A stretch of 64,000 nt of DNA from Anaerocolumna sp. (lineage in GTDB: Bacteria; Bacillota; Clostridia; Lachnospirales; Lachnospiraceae), in the NCBI GenBank assembly GCA_029256725.1, contig JAQSXJ010000004.1, positions 26,890-90,889 of the forward strand, written 5' to 3'. Each line of letters begins with the position of its first letter. The stretch's first letter is position 1. A program made the position numbers and the translations under genes. This document shows positions 63,112 through 64,000 of the stretch, piece by piece. The notes beneath the pieces are model-generated. The model had not been told where the DNA came from. It did no database searches and saw nothing but the letters and a program-made list of their open reading frames with translations.

Positions 63112-63759
63112 ATGGCATCCAGAATTATGCATTTGGCTATTGCTGATGGTATAGCCAAAGAAACAGATATAAAAGATATAAATCGATTTAAGCTCGGAAC
63201 TATTCTACCTGATGCATATTCATCTAAAGTAAGTACAGCAATAAGTCATCTTAAAACAACTATATTAAATGGAACAAAGAGAACCTATAAGTTAGCATAT
63301 TTTAGAGAAACATATGCCTATGAAATAATAAATGATAGCTTATATTTAGGCTACTATATGCATTTAATTCAAGATATTCTATATCGTCAATATGTTTATA
63401 GTGAACATAAATGGGACCCAATGCCGGAGGGAAATGTAGATCGACTTCATAATGATTATCGACTGCTCAATACATATGTAATTGAGAAATATAATATTTT
63501 AAACGAATTATATATTCCAAATGAAATAGAAAATGAAAGATTGTTTGATATTTATCCGTTTGATTTAGAACAATTAGAAAGTGATTTGCATAAAGATTTT
63601 ATTCCATACTATGAAGGAAATAGCTTCTTTTTCACCAAAATTATGGCAGATGAATATATTACAAGGACAATAGCAAGATGTGTGAAAGAAATGGATTCAT
63701 TAAGAAAAGGAAATTTTGTAATTGACGAAAATATATATGCATGGAATGCTTATCATTGA
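63112..63759 (+). CDS. Zinc-dependent phospholipase C-like protein
   Basis: 215 residues from the ATG at 63112, preceded by GGGAGAAGTAT; nine upstream codons lack support. N-terminal SRIMHLAIADGIAKE, then FKLGTILPDAYSS and YYMHLIQDILYRQYV, fit the helical ZnDPC/S1-P1-like fold with His and Asp metal ligands. There is no signal peptide, unlike secreted phospholipases, so the substrate is open. The base composition is more AT-rich than nearby genes. Confidence 0.65.
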   Translation: MASRIMHLAIADGIAKETDIKDINRFKLGTILPDAYSSKVSTAISHLKTTILNGTKRTYKLAYFRETYAYEIINDSLYLGYYMHLIQDILYRQYVYSEHKWDPMPEGNVDRLHNDYRLLNTYVIEKYNILNELYIPNEIENERLFDIYPFDLEQLESDLHKDFIPYYEGNSFFFTKIMADEYITRTIARCVKEMDSLRKGNFVIDENIYAWNAYH

Positions 63760-63904
63760 TAGAAAAACTTAACTTTAATAATAAATCAAATACAGTAGAA
63801 ATCATAAATCATCTGATTTCTTGTATTTTTATGCAATGACTGAATAAAGAAACTATAAACATGTAGATTGTTTACGTATAAAAAGAAGCAAGCCCTCAGT
63901 GTGA

Positions 63905-64000
63905 TGTGACCCCAATAAGTTAGACTTTATTGCGTAGTAGTTGAAAACTACTACGCAATTTCTTTATGCAGCTAAGTGATTAAGCCTGTATTCAACAGGA
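63905..64000 (-). mobile_element. IS3-family element, terminal part
   Basis: TGTGACCCCAATAAGTTAGA (63905-63924) matches the terminal inverted repeat style of IS3/IS150-group elements (TGNNCCCCAAAAAGTTAGAC). It is followed by a perfect hairpin ATTGCGTAGTAGTT / AACTACTACGCAAT (63929-63960) and the transposase end. The element continues beyond the window. Confidence 0.8.
63964..64000 (-). CDS. IS3-family transposase OrfB, last residues
   Basis: Only the C-terminus is in the window: PVEYRLNHLAA then stop, a common ending of IS3-family integrase-core transposases. The hairpin downstream of the stop may terminate its transcript. Confidence 0.75.
   Translation of the reverse strand, partial: PVEYRLNHLAA

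Overview
The window reads as one stretch of chromosome from a low-GC anaerobic Firmicute, most likely a member of the Lachnospiraceae (Anaerocolumna / Lachnoclostridium phytofermentans-like). The reasons are the AT-rich intergenic DNA, strong AGGAGG ribosome binding sites, frequent TTG and GTG starts, a T-box in front of serS, a hybrid-cluster protein of clostridial type, and several DUF families (DUF2089, DUF4317, DUF4886, DUF3021) that I know mainly from this group. No rRNA, tRNA, CRISPR array or prophage was seen. The species assignment is inference.

Layout. 1-5 kb: the 3' end of a tRNA-dihydrouridine synthase, a TipA-like MerR regulator, a two-gene DUF operon and a DUF554 membrane protein, with two copies of a long palindromic repeat. 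5-15 kb: two GGDEF proteins (one membrane/PAS, one TPR), a DUF1801 protein, an LtaS-like phosphoglycerol transferase behind a strong promoter and a folded leader RNA, and a response regulator / histidine kinase / (small ORF) / lipoprotein locus. 15-19 kb: an Hcp-DUF1858 fusion with a Crp/FNR-type site at -41.5, an unrecognised conserved protein and two hemerythrin-like proteins, which look like a nitrosative/oxidative stress unit. 19-22 kb: an AT-rich, decayed island with an IS256-family transposase remnant, a radical-SAM/SPASM gene that has lost its cluster-binding core, and a GNAT enzyme.

22-31 kb: an ABC-F ATPase behind a putative attenuator, a convergent MerR-methyltransferase fusion, dTDP-glucose 4,6-dehydratase, a class I isoprenoid-synthase-like protein, DegV, a holin-like membrane protein, palindromic repeat copy 3 and the DUF2089 operon. 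31-46 kb: purine nucleoside phosphorylase, a polysaccharide deacetylase, GNAT and MarR genes, a LytTR-DUF3021-ABC operon, a DUF4886 esterase-like protein, a TIM-barrel isomerase-like protein, Nudix and YcgL-type nucleotidyltransferase genes, a GntR(YtrA)-ABC cassette with a perfect 17-bp-arm operator, AzlCD and DUF4317. Three different degenerate tandem-repeat arrays lie in the gaps at about 38.6, 41.6 and 42.4 kb.

46-64 kb: a large secreted GH87-type alpha-1,3-glucanase with four CARDB repeats, a DODA-type dioxygenase, an AraC-ClpP overlapping pair, a DMT transporter with a histidine-rich tail, LysR, a YfcE-like phosphodiesterase, aspartokinase, another DMT transporter, serS with its T-box leader, a sugar O-acetyltransferase, a ZnDPC-like protein, and the terminus of an IS3-family element at the right edge.

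Most genes are ordinary accessory or housekeeping functions. The least explained items are the covarying palindromic repeat family, the folded RNA at about 7.04-7.24 kb, the Hcp/hemerythrin unit with its unknown member, the ClpP paralogue coupled to an AraC regulator, and several regulatory hairpins.
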